Shown here piece by piece: positions 9,704 through 17,417 of a stretch of DNA of 64,000 nt. Where the stretch lies: positions 1,209,001 through 1,273,000 of the forward strand of contig NZ_CP130318.1 of NCBI RefSeq assembly GCF_032268605.1. Reading direction: 5' to 3'. The stretch is from Paenibacillus aurantius (GTDB lineage Bacteria > Bacillota > Bacilli > Paenibacillales > NBRC-103111). Below the pieces are notes generated by a model, which was given only the letters and a program-made list of their open reading frames with translations, had not been told where the DNA came from and did no database searches. Numbering within the stretch: position 1 is the stretch's first letter; every line of letters begins with the position of its first letter. The position numbers were made by a program, and so were the translations under genes.

Positions 9704-10183
9704 ATGGAGTTTAATCATGGGCAGGAGCATGTGGACGATGGCATGGTGATCGTGCAGGCGAACCTGGACGATATGAACCCGGAGCATGTTCCGTACGTGA
9801 CGGACAGGCTGCTGGAGGCCGGGGCCAACGACGTTTACTGGATCCCGATTATTATGAAAAAGGGCCGCCCCGGCCTGATGCTGAACGTCCTGGTGGAAGA
9901 AGAGCGGCTCGGTCAGATGGAAGCCATCGTTTTTGCCGAGACGAGCACCTTGGGGCTCCGGTACATGCGGGCTTCCTGCCACCGGCTTGGCCGGGTGATG
10001 GAGAAGGTGGAAACGCCGTGGGGGCCGATTACGGTTAAAGCCGGCTACTACCAAGGGCGCCGCGTGCAGTTTGCTCCGGAATTCCGGGAATGCGAGCAGA
10101 CGGCCCGCCGGCACGGCGTTCCGTTGAAAGAAGTGTACGAGGAAGTGCGGCGCGCTTATTCGGCGGAAGGAGGACGGCGATGA
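9704..10183 (+). CDS. larC: Nickel insertion protein LarC, C-terminal half (LarC2) as a separate gene
   Basis: The 159 residues match the C-terminal, CTP-binding domain of LarC (old names DUF111/TIGR00299): ANLDDMNPEHVPYVTDRLL, then the conserved KKGRPG and TSTLGLRY segments. LarC uses CTP to insert nickel into the pincer nucleotide cofactor of lactate racemase-type enzymes. In Lactobacillus plantarum the two halves are joined by programmed frameshifting; here this half has its own start (ATG 9704, GGGGAAG upstream) and lies on the opposite strand from the N-terminal half at 10751-11845. Its stop codon overlaps the ATG of the MerR gene (ATGA). Full-length LarC activity would need assembly of two separately transcribed polypeptides. 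Confidence 0.88.
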   Translation: MEFNHGQEHVDDGMVIVQANLDDMNPEHVPYVTDRLLEAGANDVYWIPIIMKKGRPGLMLNVLVEEERLGQMEAIVFAETSTLGLRYMRASCHRLGRVMEKVETPWGPITVKAGYYQGRRVQFAPEFRECEQTARRHGVPLKEVYEEVRRAYSAEGGRR

Positions 10184-10614
10184 GCTGGCTGAAAATTGAC
10201 GAGGTGGCCAAGCAGACGGGCCTGACCAAGCGGACCATCCGCTTCTATGAAGAGATGGGCCTCTTGAGTCCCCCTGAGCGAAGCGAGGGAGGGGTAAGGC
10301 GGTACACGCCGGAGCATGTGGACCACCTGATCAAGGTAAGCGAGGCCAAGGAGGTGCTGGGCTTCTCGCTTGTGGAGCTTCAGCGCTTTCTGGAGCTGAG
10401 CGGCATCGTGGACCAGGACCGGGCCGGCTACCGTTCGGCCAAGGACCAGAAGGAACGGCAGGAGAAGCTGGCCGACCTGAACGAGAGGCTGACCGAGCAG
10501 CTCGCTATGATCGAAGCCAAGGTAGCCCGAATCCGGGAGGTTCAGAGGGAGATGGAGGACTTAAGGGAGCGGGTTCGCGGTGCTCTTAAGAATGGGGATC
10601 AAGCAGACGAATAG
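10180..10614 (+). CDS. MerR family transcriptional regulator
   Basis: A 144-residue regulator. Residues ~4-70 are the winged helix-turn-helix (IDEVAKQTGLTKRTIRFYEEMGLL, followed by the RRYTPEHV wing), and residues ~75-140 form the antiparallel coiled coil used for dimerisation. The protein contains no cysteine, so it is not a classical mercury, zinc or copper sensor, and no effector domain follows the coiled coil. The in-frame ATG at 10090 lies inside larC2; 10180 is chosen because it fits the family start, follows GGAAGGAGGAC and overlaps the larC2 stop by four bases. Translation coupling with larC2 makes control of the lar genes a reasonable guess. Confidence 0.9.
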   Translation: MSWLKIDEVAKQTGLTKRTIRFYEEMGLLSPPERSEGGVRRYTPEHVDHLIKVSEAKEVLGFSLVELQRFLELSGIVDQDRAGYRSAKDQKERQEKLADLNERLTEQLAMIEAKVARIREVQREMEDLRERVRGALKNGDQADE

Positions 10615-10658
10615 CGGGGCCTGTCTACCGGTTGGAGGATAGCCCTTAAAGCAAAAAG

Positions 10659-10693
10659 CCCCCAGCCTTTCCTTACGGAAGGGCTGGGGGTTT
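10659..10693. terminator. Bidirectional terminator between merR and larC1
   Basis: Stem CCCCCAGCC(T)TTCC / GGAAGGGCTGGGGG with a TTAC loop, an A-run on the left and TTT on the right. It separates the convergent merR and larC1 genes. Confidence 0.8.
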
Positions 10694-10750
10694 CTCATGG
10701 GAAGCAACAAACACTCATGGCCAAAGCGACAGCCGGTTGGAAAGCTTGCC

Positions 10751-11845
10751 TCAGTGGCTGTGCTTGGGATTGGAATCCTGGCAGGCGTCCGCAAGAGGGA
10801 CGGTCTTCTCCGCCTGGAGACCGGCGGAGCGGCCCGCGCTCGTGTGTTCATGATCCTGTCCGTGGTCGTGGGAGTGTCCGTGATCATGCGAATGACGGTG
10901 CCCGTGATCATGAGAATGATCGTGGGAGTGGCCGTGTCCCTGTCCATCGTGTGAAGGAGAATGGTCATGGTCGTGATGGTGGTCATGATCGTGGCTGTGA
11001 TGGTGGTGGCTGTGGCCGTGATCATGATCGTGATGATGGTGATCGTGCCCATGGGAATGGCCGTGGCTGTGCTCATGCGCCGGCAGCTCCGTATGGACAT
11101 GGCAGTGCAGATGAGGCTCCGTCCGTCCCACGATCACGCGGAGCACATTAGGCTGGTTGGGCAGGTCCCGGGTTCCGGCGCCGTAGCCGATTGTTTCTAC
11201 GATCATGGCCGGAAGGCCGGTGCCGAACTCGTCCACCACTCCGGAAATGATGCCCGCTCCGGTTGGGGTGGTCATCTCGCACTTGTAAGAGGTCGGCGCG
11301 ATCGGAAGCCCCCTCATCATATCCAAGGTGGCCGGGGCGGGAACGGGATAGATGCCGTGGTCGCACTTCACCGTGCCGGAGCCAAGCGGAACCGGGGAGC
11401 TGTAAATCTTCTCCGCCCCCAGGGAATCCAGGGCGAGCGCGACGCCGATGACGTCCACGATGGAGTCGATGGCTCCGACTTCATGAAAATGCACCTTCTC
11501 CACGGGGATTCCGTGGATTTTGGCCTCGGAGAGGCCGATGCGTTCGAAGATGGCCAGGCTTAAAGCCACGGTCCGTTCGCTAAAGCCGGCTTCTTCAATC
11601 ATGCGGACGATGTCCGAATAATGGCGGTGGTGCTTGGGGGGCGCGTCTGGATCGAGCAGCACGTCCAGCTTCAGAGCGGAGATGCCCCGCTTGTTCACCC
11701 GCCTCCAGTCGAGCGTAAACGGCTCCAGGGTGATTTTGGCAAGCTCCGTCTCTATGTAATCCCGGTCGGCTCCCGCATCCACAAGACCGGCGAGGGTCAT
11801 GTCTCCGCTGATCCCGGAGAAGCAGTCCAAGTAAACGATTTTCAT
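10751..11845 (-). CDS. larC: Nickel insertion protein LarC, N-terminal half (LarC1) with very His-rich tail
   Basis: Residues 1-240 are the LarC N-terminal domain, opening with YLDCFSGISGDM and containing the KVHFHEVGAIDSIVD segment. Residues ~245-334 are a run of HxH, HDH and HGH units with about 40 histidines, presumably a nickel reservoir; a short non-conserved tail ends at 364. The LarC2 domain that should follow is absent here and is instead encoded on the other strand at 9704-10183. I prefer ATG 11845 over 11854 because the GAAAGG site abuts 11854 but lies nine bases from 11845, and MKIVYLDC is the usual family start. It follows larB by five bases in the larE-larB-larC1 operon. Confidence 0.9.
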   Translation of the reverse strand: MKIVYLDCFSGISGDMTLAGLVDAGADRDYIETELAKITLEPFTLDWRRVNKRGISALKLDVLLDPDAPPKHHRHYSDIVRMIEEAGFSERTVALSLAIFERIGLSEAKIHGIPVEKVHFHEVGAIDSIVDVIGVALALDSLGAEKIYSSPVPLGSGTVKCDHGIYPVPAPATLDMMRGLPIAPTSYKCEMTTPTGAGIISGVVDEFGTGLPAMIVETIGYGAGTRDLPNQPNVLRVIVGRTEPHLHCHVHTELPAHEHSHGHSHGHDHHHHDHDHGHSHHHHSHDHDHHHDHDHSPSHDGQGHGHSHDHSHDHGHRHSHDHGHSHDHGQDHEHTSAGRSAGLQAEKTVPLADACQDSNPKHSH

Positions 11846-11850
11846 CGCAT

Positions 11851-12630
11851 TCATCCTTTCGACAGGTTCTTGTTGATAAGGGCGGCATAGTATCCGGCGC
11901 CGAAGCCGTTGTCAATGTTGACGACGGAGACGCCCGGCGCGCACGAGTTCAGCATCGCGAGCAGCGCGGCCATGCCCTGGAAGCTGGCGCCGTAGCCGAT
12001 GCTGGTCGGCACGGCGATGACGGGCTTGGCCACCAAGCCGCCGACAACGCTCGTGAGCGCGCCCTCCATGCCGGCGGCGACGACGATCGCGTTCGCGCCG
12101 CGGATAACGGGCAGCCGGCGGAACAGGCGATGGATGCCGGCCACGCCGACATCGTAGACGCGTTCCACGTGGCTGCCCATGCATTCCGCGGTGAGCGCGG
12201 CTTCCTCCGCCACCGGCAGGTCGGACGTTCCGGCGCAGACGACGGCGACGTAGCCTTCATGCACCCGGAGAATCGGGTGCTTGAACCACGTCACCGCCCG
12301 GGCGGCCGGATGGTACGTCGCTCCGCCGACGGCGGCGGTCAGAAGCTCCGCCTTCGCGGCATCCACGCGCGTCGCCAGCACGCGGTCCGCATGCTGGACG
12401 AGCTTCTGGAAGATCGCGATGAGCTGCTCCGCCGTTTTGCCTTCGCCGAAAATGACTTCCGGGAAGCCGGTCCGCTTCTCCCGGTTGATGTCCAGCTGGG
12501 CGAAGCCCATGTCCGCCACGCCTTCCTCGAGAACGCTGGCTCGGGCCAGGTCCTCCAGCTTTTGCTTCGCATCGTCTATCGAGAGCCCGCCTTCCTGGAC
12601 GAGCTTGAGAATGTGCTCCATGCTGTTCAT
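11851..12630 (-). CDS. larB: Nicotinic acid adenine dinucleotide carboxylase/hydrolase LarB
   Basis: Catalyses the first step of nickel-pincer-nucleotide synthesis: carboxylation of the pyridinium ring of NaAD with release of AMP. The 259 residues have an N-terminal helical segment and a C-terminal PurE-like (AIR carboxylase) domain, seen in [25 protein letters not shown] and the glycine-rich end segment [14 protein letters not shown]. The start overlaps the larE stop by four bases (ATGA) and GAGGGA lies upstream, so larE, larB and larC1 are translated together. Length and motifs are normal. Confidence 0.93.
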   Translation of the reverse strand: MNSMEHILKLVQEGGLSIDDAKQKLEDLARASVLEEGVADMGFAQLDINREKRTGFPEVIFGEGKTAEQLIAIFQKLVQHADRVLATRVDAAKAELLTAAVGGATYHPAARAVTWFKHPILRVHEGYVAVVCAGTSDLPVAEEAALTAECMGSHVERVYDVGVAGIHRLFRRLPVIRGANAIVVAAGMEGALTSVVGGLVAKPVIAVPTSIGYGASFQGMAALLAMLNSCAPGVSVVNIDNGFGAGYYAALINKNLSKG

Positions 12631-13475
12631 TTTGAGGCTTCCCTCACTTTGTCGCGCGCTGCGGCGCTCAGCACCTCGTTCATGCTCCCCGTGCGGTAGC
12701 CTTGAAGATCAAGGGTGACGTAGTTGAAGCCGAGCCTGCGGAACTTCTCATAGATGGCGTCGTGATGCTCCAGCACCTTCGGAAACTCCTCGGGCATAAC
12801 CTCGATCCGCGCGATTTTATCATGATGCCGTACGCGTACCTGATAGAAGCCCAGTGTGGAGAGAAAGAATTCCCCTTCGTCCAGCTGGTCGATTTTGTAG
12901 CGTTCGATCTTCGTTCCATACGGGATCCGCGAGGACAGGCATGCAAAGGACGGCTTGTTCCAGGTGGGCAGCCCGAGCTCCTTCGACAGCTGGCGGATTT
13001 CGTCCTTCTTCAAACCGGCCTCCTGAAGGGTGCTTCGCACGCCTTGCTCGTTTTTCGCCTGCAGACCGGGCCGGTAGTCGCCCAGGTCGTCCACGTTGGA
13101 GCCGTCGAGCAGGTAAGGGTACCCCAGCTCCGCAGCCAGCGTCTGCAGGTGCGAGTAAAGGCCCGTTTTGCAGTGGTAGCAGCGGTCCGGATTGTTCGCC
13201 ACGAAATTCGCGTTCTCGAATTCCTTGACCTCGGTCTTGTAGACGCGCACGCCCATTTCTTCCGCAAGCTGAACGGCGGCGTCGAATTCCCGGCTCGGGA
13301 ACGTCTCGGAAGCCGCGATAACGGCAAGCACCTGATCGCCCAGCTCCTGCTGTGCTCTCTTCAGGACGAAGGTGCTGTCCACCCCGCCCGAGAAAGCGAC
13401 CATTACCCGTTCCATGCCGCGGAGAATTTCCCCGAGACGCTCGTTCTTCTCATCCATCGGTCTATGTTCACTCAT
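12627..13475 (-). CDS. larE: ATP-dependent sulfur transferase LarE
   Basis: Converts the two carboxylates of the pincer precursor to thiocarboxylates after adenylylation. The PP-loop ATP motif SGGVDST is at residues 29-35. Three cysteines stand at positions expected for a cluster-binding form: C99 and C102 (CYHC) and C179 (FACLSSR). By family knowledge, LarE proteins with a single cysteine sacrifice its sulfur, whereas three-cysteine forms carry a [4Fe-4S] cluster that can relay sulfur catalytically; this one fits the second class. The start has an ideal GAGGAGG site. It is the first gene of the minus-strand lar operon. No larA is in the window. Confidence 0.92.
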   Translation of the reverse strand: MSEHRPMDEKNERLGEILRGMERVMVAFSGGVDSTFVLKRAQQELGDQVLAVIAASETFPSREFDAAVQLAEEMGVRVYKTEVKEFENANFVANNPDRCYHCKTGLYSHLQTLAAELGYPYLLDGSNVDDLGDYRPGLQAKNEQGVRSTLQEAGLKKDEIRQLSKELGLPTWNKPSFACLSSRIPYGTKIERYKIDQLDEGEFFLSTLGFYQVRVRHHDKIARIEVMPEEFPKVLEHHDAIYEKFRRLGFNYVTLDLQGYRTGSMNEVLSAAARDKVREASK

Positions 13476-13592
13476 GCCTGATTCCTCCTCACAGGTTAAC
13501 CCAGCCTTGCCATGTCTTTTTGAAACGCTTACTTGGCGGCCCGTTCCTCAACAAGGTTGTCCGCCGTCTTTCCTAACCACTCGGACCCCGCA

Positions 13593-13612
13593 GGGGAGGG
13601 AATTTCCTCCCC
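13593..13612 (-). terminator. GC-rich hairpin after the GNAT gene
   Basis: GGGGAGG and CCTCCCC flank a six-base loop just past the stop of the acetyltransferase gene. There is no clear T-run, so it may be a weak terminator or a leader structure of the lar operon. Confidence 0.3.
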
Positions 13613-13628
13613 GAGGCAGTGGCGGCCG

Positions 13629-14168
13629 CTAGTCTTCCGGCTTCCCGTCCAGTTTACCACAATTTGAAGAAGGGGAAGGGGAATCCAGGTTCAGCTGATA
13701 AAAAAACACATCCTGCCATTCCCCGAACTTCCGTCCGACCTCCCGCAAGTGCCCGGAAAGCTCATAGCCCAGCCGGCGGTGCAGCCGGATGCTGGCTTCG
13801 TTGCCTCCCGTTATGCAGGCGATCACTACATGGTAGCCGAGGGTGCGGGCCCGCTTCAGGATCTCGTCCATCAGGACACGGGCCAAGCCTTTTCCCCAAT
13901 GGTCTTCGTGAATATAGACGGTGGATTCCACCGTTAAATCATAGCCCTTCTTCGGGCGGAAAGGCGAAATGTAGCAGTAGCCGGCCACTTCTCCGCCGTC
14001 CTCGGCTACGATAATCGGATAGCGGCCCCCATAGTGGGAAAACCATTCGGTCCGCTCTTCGAGCGTCTGCTCGTCGAGATCGAAGGTCGCGGTGTTCGTT
14101 ACGATGGCCCGGTTGTAAATGGCCAGTATGCCAGGCAGGTCCTCGGGACCCGCATCGCGGATAATCAT
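13629..14168 (-). CDS. GNAT family N-acetyltransferase (phosphinothricin acetyltransferase-like)
   Basis: A 179-residue single-domain acetyltransferase using acetyl-CoA. It shows the layout of the PAT/YwnH group: IRDAGPEDLPGILAIYN at the N-terminus, VESTVYIHEDHWGKGLARVL as the pyrophosphate-binding loop region, and the late GYELSGHLREVGRKFGEWQD segment. I set the start at ATG 14168 since GGAGG is seven bases upstream; ATG 14186 in the same frame lacks a site. The gene is monocistronic and located upstream of the lar operon on the same strand. The natural substrate is unknown; amino-acid analogues are typical for relatives. Confidence 0.85.
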   Translation of the reverse strand: MIIRDAGPEDLPGILAIYNRAIVTNTATFDLDEQTLEERTEWFSHYGGRYPIIVAEDGGEVAGYCYISPFRPKKGYDLTVESTVYIHEDHWGKGLARVLMDEILKRARTLGYHVVIACITGGNEASIRLHRRLGYELSGHLREVGRKFGEWQDVFFYQLNLDSPSPSSNCGKLDGKPED

Positions 14169-14395
14169 GGGATTGCCTCCATCCATGCAGCAAAGGTCGC
14201 CGTCTTCCGAGTCGGTTTCGCGTTGGGTTGTGACGGGAATCGACCTGAAGAAGGACCCGCCATAAAACGGCTTTTCGTTCGCGAAACGAAAGACGGTGTT
14301 TTCGTTTAATCATACCAGAATGATCGGGATTTGCGTATCCCTTTGTTCGGAGGCTGGGCGCGGGCTTTGCGGATTATGGTATGCAGGCATTTTCA
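14169..14395. other. Intergenic region between the GNAT gene and lipA promoter
   Basis: No coding signal is convincing here. It holds an 8-bp inverted repeat (AAACGAAA at 14284-14291 and TTTCGTTT at 14300-14307) that could belong to the upstream control of the minus-strand acetyltransferase gene or be a plus-strand terminator without a gene. Confidence 0.4.
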
Positions 14396-14404
14396 TGGTA
14401 TAAT
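14396..14404 (+). promoter_or_regulatory. Extended -10 promoter for lipA
   Basis: TGGTATAAT is an extended -10 element; no good -35 hexamer is present. A transcript from here would carry repeat copy 1 in its 5' leader ahead of lipA. Confidence 0.5.
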
Positions 14405-14422
14405 GGAAGAATGAGCAAACCA

Positions 14423-14513
14423 GTGCCTTACCCGCAAATGAATTTCGGCTTTCCTATTGATTTTCGTGCGCATACAGAGGTTTTCTCACCAACAAAGTTA
14501 CCGGATAAGGCAC
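14423..14513. repeat. Dispersed palindromic-end repeat, copy 1 (91 bp)
   Basis: Begins GTGCCTTACCCG and ends CGGATAAGGCAC, nearly perfect 12-bp terminal inverted repeats. The interior shares a CGTGCG-N6-GAGGTTTTCTC core with the copies at 42571-42661 and 58761-58846. It lies between the lipA promoter and the lipA start, so it would be transcribed as part of the leader. Confidence 0.85.
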
Positions 14514-14542
14514 CAGAATCTACATAGAAAGCGGGAACCTGC

Positions 14543-15424
14543 ATGTCATCCAAATCGCTGGACCGCAAGCCGGACTGGCTCAAAATCAAGCTGCAAACCG
14601 GAGACAATTTCAAGGAAATCAAGGGCATGATGCGTTCCAAAACCCTTCACACGGTGTGTGAGGAAGCCAAATGCCCCAATATATACGAGTGCTGGGCGAA
14701 CCGCACAGCCACCTTCATGATCTTGGGCGACACCTGTACCCGGGCCTGCCGCTTCTGCGCGGTCAACACCGGGATGCCCACGGAGCTCGATCTTCAGGAG
14801 CCGGAGCGGGTGGCGGAGGCGGCCGAGCAGATGGGGCTGCGCCACTGCGTCATTACCTCGGTAGCCCGGGACGAGCTGCAGGATGGGGGGGCCTCCATCT
14901 TCGCGGGCTCGGTCCGCGCGGTAAAAAGCCGGCTGCCCCTATGCAGCGTGGAGGTGCTCATCCCCGATTTCATGGGCAATGAGCAGTCCCTCCGCACCGT
15001 GCTGGAAGCGAAGCCTCACATTCTGAATCATAACATCGAGACGGTGGAGCGTTTGTCCGACCGGGTCCGGTCGAAGGCCAAGTACAGGCGGACCCTGGAG
15101 CTTCTAAGCCGTTCGAGGCACATGGCCCCGGATATTCCGACCAAATCGAGCATCATGGTCGGGGTAGGGGAAGAGCGGGAAGAGGTGCTGCAGACGATGG
15201 ACGACCTGAGGGCGGCCGGAGTTAGTATTCTGACGATCGGCCAATACCTGCAGCCGTCGCTGAAGCACTTGCCCGTCTCCAAATACTACACGCCGGAGGA
15301 ATTCGCCGACTTCAAGGAAGAGGGCTTGAAGCGCGGGTTCCGCCACGTAGAATCCGGACCGCTTGTGCGTTCGTCCTACCATGCCCGTGAGCAGGTGGAA
15401 TCCGCGTCGGGAGCGGGGAAATAG
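14543..15424 (+). CDS. lipA: Lipoyl synthase
   Basis: Radical-SAM enzyme that inserts two sulfurs into octanoyl groups on lipoyl domains. The 293 residues contain both cluster motifs: the auxiliary cluster ligands [12 protein letters not shown] (C-x4-C-x5-C) and the radical-SAM CTRACRFC (CxxxCxxC). The C-terminal RSSYH, whose serine ligates the auxiliary cluster, is also present. The ribosome-binding site is weak (GCGGGA). The gene is followed 39 bases later by yutD, as in B. subtilis where yutB (lipA) and yutD are neighbours. Length is normal. Confidence 0.97.
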   Translation: MSSKSLDRKPDWLKIKLQTGDNFKEIKGMMRSKTLHTVCEEAKCPNIYECWANRTATFMILGDTCTRACRFCAVNTGMPTELDLQEPERVAEAAEQMGLRHCVITSVARDELQDGGASIFAGSVRAVKSRLPLCSVEVLIPDFMGNEQSLRTVLEAKPHILNHNIETVERLSDRVRSKAKYRRTLELLSRSRHMAPDIPTKSSIMVGVGEEREEVLQTMDDLRAAGVSILTIGQYLQPSLKHLPVSKYYTPEEFADFKEEGLKRGFRHVESGPLVRSSYHAREQVESASGAGK

Positions 15425-15463
15425 AGGGCGGGAGCCGGAACCGGCCCGTTAAGGAGGAGACCG

Positions 15464-16513
15464 TTGGTGTTTTATGTGGGCGGCAACGCGTATGAACTGA
15501 TTAAGGAGAATAAAAACGGCTGGAACCTGGAGGCGTTCAAGGAACGCTACAGCGAGGTGCTGGAGAGGTACGATTATATTGTCGGGGACTGGGGCTACAA
15601 CATGCTTCGTCTCCGCGGGTTCTTTAAGGACAACAACCCGAAAGGCTCGAAGGAGTTTTCCATCAGCGGGCTGGAGGATTATTTGAACGAATACTGCAAT
15701 TTTGGGTGCGCTTATTTTGTCATCGAACGCACCAACGCCAAAACGCTGAAGCATGCTCCGCCTGAGGAGGAAACGCCGGAAGAGACTTCCGAAGCCGGTG
15801 GAGACCGGGAGACAGAAGGAGGAAGCGGGCAGGGCCCTGTCTTCATCCCCCGCAGCGCCCGGCAGCAGATGCATGCGAACAAGCGGCAGGCATCCGGGAA
15901 GCCGCAGCCTTCTCCGGGCCCCGCCAAGGAAAGCCAAAACGAACCGCCGGCTTCCTCGTCCAAAGGACAGGCACCCCGCTCTTCCGGACAGCCGTCCGAG
16001 AGACTGTGGCCGGACAAGCAGGCAGCAACGGACAAGCAGGCGGACAAAGGGAACGGAGGCGACCGGACAGGCGGCGACTCGAGGAAGCAGGGACAGCCGC
16101 ATGGCCGGAACCGGTCGAATCCGGGACGCCCGCAGCCGAAAGGGCAGGGAGAAGCGAACGGAAGCCCGCGTCCACGCGGGGAGGGCGGCCAGGCCCAGGT
16201 GTCCGGCAGCGACCAAGGGCAGCGTCCGCGCGGCGACCAAAGCGGGCAAGGGCCCGGCTCGGGCGGCGGCCAGGGCCAGCGACCGCGCGATAAGCAGGGC
16301 GGTCAGGCGCAAGCCTCCGTCCGCGACCAAGGGCCGCGTCCTCGCGGCGAGCAGAACGGCCAAGGCCCGCGCCAGCGTGATGGGCAAAGCGGGCAAGCGA
16401 AGGGGGGCGGCAGCGAGCAGCGCACCCGGGCGGAGCAGGGCGGCGGTTCGAACCCGCGCGAACCGCGCGATCCGGGCGGTCCAGAAACGTCTTCCGGCAG
16501 CAGCCAAGGGTAG
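15464..16513 (+). CDS. yutD: YutD-like protein (DUF1027) with a long disordered Gly/Gln/Arg-rich tail
   Basis: Residues ~2-90 are a complete YutD domain (FYVGGNAYELIKENKNGW, YDYIVGDWGYNMLRLRGFF, EYCNFGCAYFVIERTN). B. subtilis YutD is about 100 residues and of unknown function. Here another ~250 residues of low complexity follow, with irregular repeats of the form RPRGDQSGQGP, rich in G, Q, R, S, P and almost free of hydrophobics. An AAGGAGGAG site serves TTG 15464 or GTG 15467. The reading frame stays open through the tail and ends just before a terminator, so the tail looks real. A nucleic-acid-binding or condensate-forming role is only a guess from composition. Confidence 0.85.
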   Translation: MVFYVGGNAYELIKENKNGWNLEAFKERYSEVLERYDYIVGDWGYNMLRLRGFFKDNNPKGSKEFSISGLEDYLNEYCNFGCAYFVIERTNAKTLKHAPPEEETPEETSEAGGDRETEGGSGQGPVFIPRSARQQMHANKRQASGKPQPSPGPAKESQNEPPASSSKGQAPRSSGQPSERLWPDKQAATDKQADKGNGGDRTGGDSRKQGQPHGRNRSNPGRPQPKGQGEANGSPRPRGEGGQAQVSGSDQGQRPRGDQSGQGPGSGGGQGQRPRDKQGGQAQASVRDQGPRPRGEQNGQGPRQRDGQSGQAKGGGSEQRTRAEQGGGSNPREPRDPGGPETSSGSSQG

Positions 16514-16617
16514 TTCAGGTGGCGGGATCCTTGCCCGCCTGCCTGACATTAGCGTAGACCAGGCCGTACCGGTCGCAAACGCAGAACCATGCCGGTCCAC
16601 CAGGAGCATCCATAAAA

Positions 16618-16662
16618 AAGAAGCTGTTCTCCGGAAAGCAGGTTGCCGGAGGACAGCTTCTT
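16618..16662. terminator. Bidirectional terminator between yutD and the HAD gene
   Basis: A 17-bp stem (AAGAAGCTGTTCTCCGG, one mismatch-type pair) around an 11-base loop, A-run on the left and T-rich bases on the right; it serves both convergent genes. Confidence 0.85.
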
Positions 16663-16686
16663 CTTATTTAGGGATGCGGATAAGCT

Positions 16687-17283
16687 TTAAGCCTCATCCC
16701 TCCTCAGCCAAGCCCCGACCTGCCCCATCCATGCCCCGTTCTCATCGGCCAGCAGGGTCTCCCAGCCCAGCCGGGAGGCTTCGGCCAGGTTTCTCTCCTG
16801 GTCGTCTACGAACAGGATGGGGAAGCCGGGCTTCAGGAGGCGTGCGGCCCGCTCATAGATGCCGGGCTCGGGCTTGCGGAACCCGGTCTCGCTCGAGACC
16901 GTTACTCCCGCCAAATGCCCTTTGACCGGCTCGAGCAGGGGAAGGAGCCACTCGGCCCGGTGATTGCTCAGGATGTGCAGGTCCGCATAGCGGCTCCACT
17001 CCGGAAGCAGGCCGAGAGCGGGCAGCGGGACAAGGGCTTCCTGCAGCAGGCGGCGGCCTTGGGCCCGGCTAAGCGAAGGGCAGCACTGCTCCACCCAAGC
17101 CCAGAAGGCGTCCTCGCTCATTTTTCCCGTCCAGAGGGCTTCCCTTACCTGGGCCTGGTACCGTTCCCTCAGGTCCCCGTAAGCCATTCCGGCCGCGGAG
17201 GCCAGCCCTTCCCAGAAGGCTGGCAGGTCGGAAGCGAGTACTCCCCCCGCGTCCAGAACGAGCTGTTTTCTCGGTTTCGTCAT
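16687..17283 (-). CDS. HAD superfamily hydrolase
   Basis: A 198-residue haloacid-dehalogenase-type phosphatase of the YihX-like group with an alpha-helical cap. Motif I is VLDAGGVL (nucleophilic Asp), motif II the serine of ILSN, motif III the lysine in RKPEPGIY, and motif IV FVDDQERN. The start at ATG 17283 has AAAGGAG nine bases upstream; the longer in-frame extension to 17421 overlaps a terminator and the nadK end and is not credible. Substrate unknown; small sugar phosphates or nucleotides are usual. Confidence 0.85.
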   Translation of the reverse strand: MTKPRKQLVLDAGGVLASDLPAFWEGLASAAGMAYGDLRERYQAQVREALWTGKMSEDAFWAWVEQCCPSLSRAQGRRLLQEALVPLPALGLLPEWSRYADLHILSNHRAEWLLPLLEPVKGHLAGVTVSSETGFRKPEPGIYERAARLLKPGFPILFVDDQERNLAEASRLGWETLLADENGAWMGQVGAWLRRDEA

Positions 17284-17315
17284 GTCGTCTTCTCCTTTCA
17301 TCCGGGCCCGGACAA

Positions 17316-17340
17316 GCGCAAAAAACCCCTTACGGGGTTT
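17316..17340 (-). terminator. nadK terminator
   Basis: AAAACCCC and GGGGTTT pair around TTAC; on the minus strand the stem is followed by a run of T (complement of the A-run at 17320-17325). It lies 78 bases past the nadK stop, immediately before the HAD start. Confidence 0.8.
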
Positions 17341-17417
17341 CGGGATCCGTTCCTTCTTGCGGGCCCCTTGAGCTGCTCTACAGTTCCCGAAGCCGTCGCC
17401 CGGGCTTGTCCTGTGCC

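Noticed and set aside
10760-11090. Repetitive CATGATCGTG-type DNA, at first sight a tandem repeat or CRISPR-like array
   Set aside because: It is the coding sequence of the LarC1 His-rich tail; units are irregular and there are no spacers.
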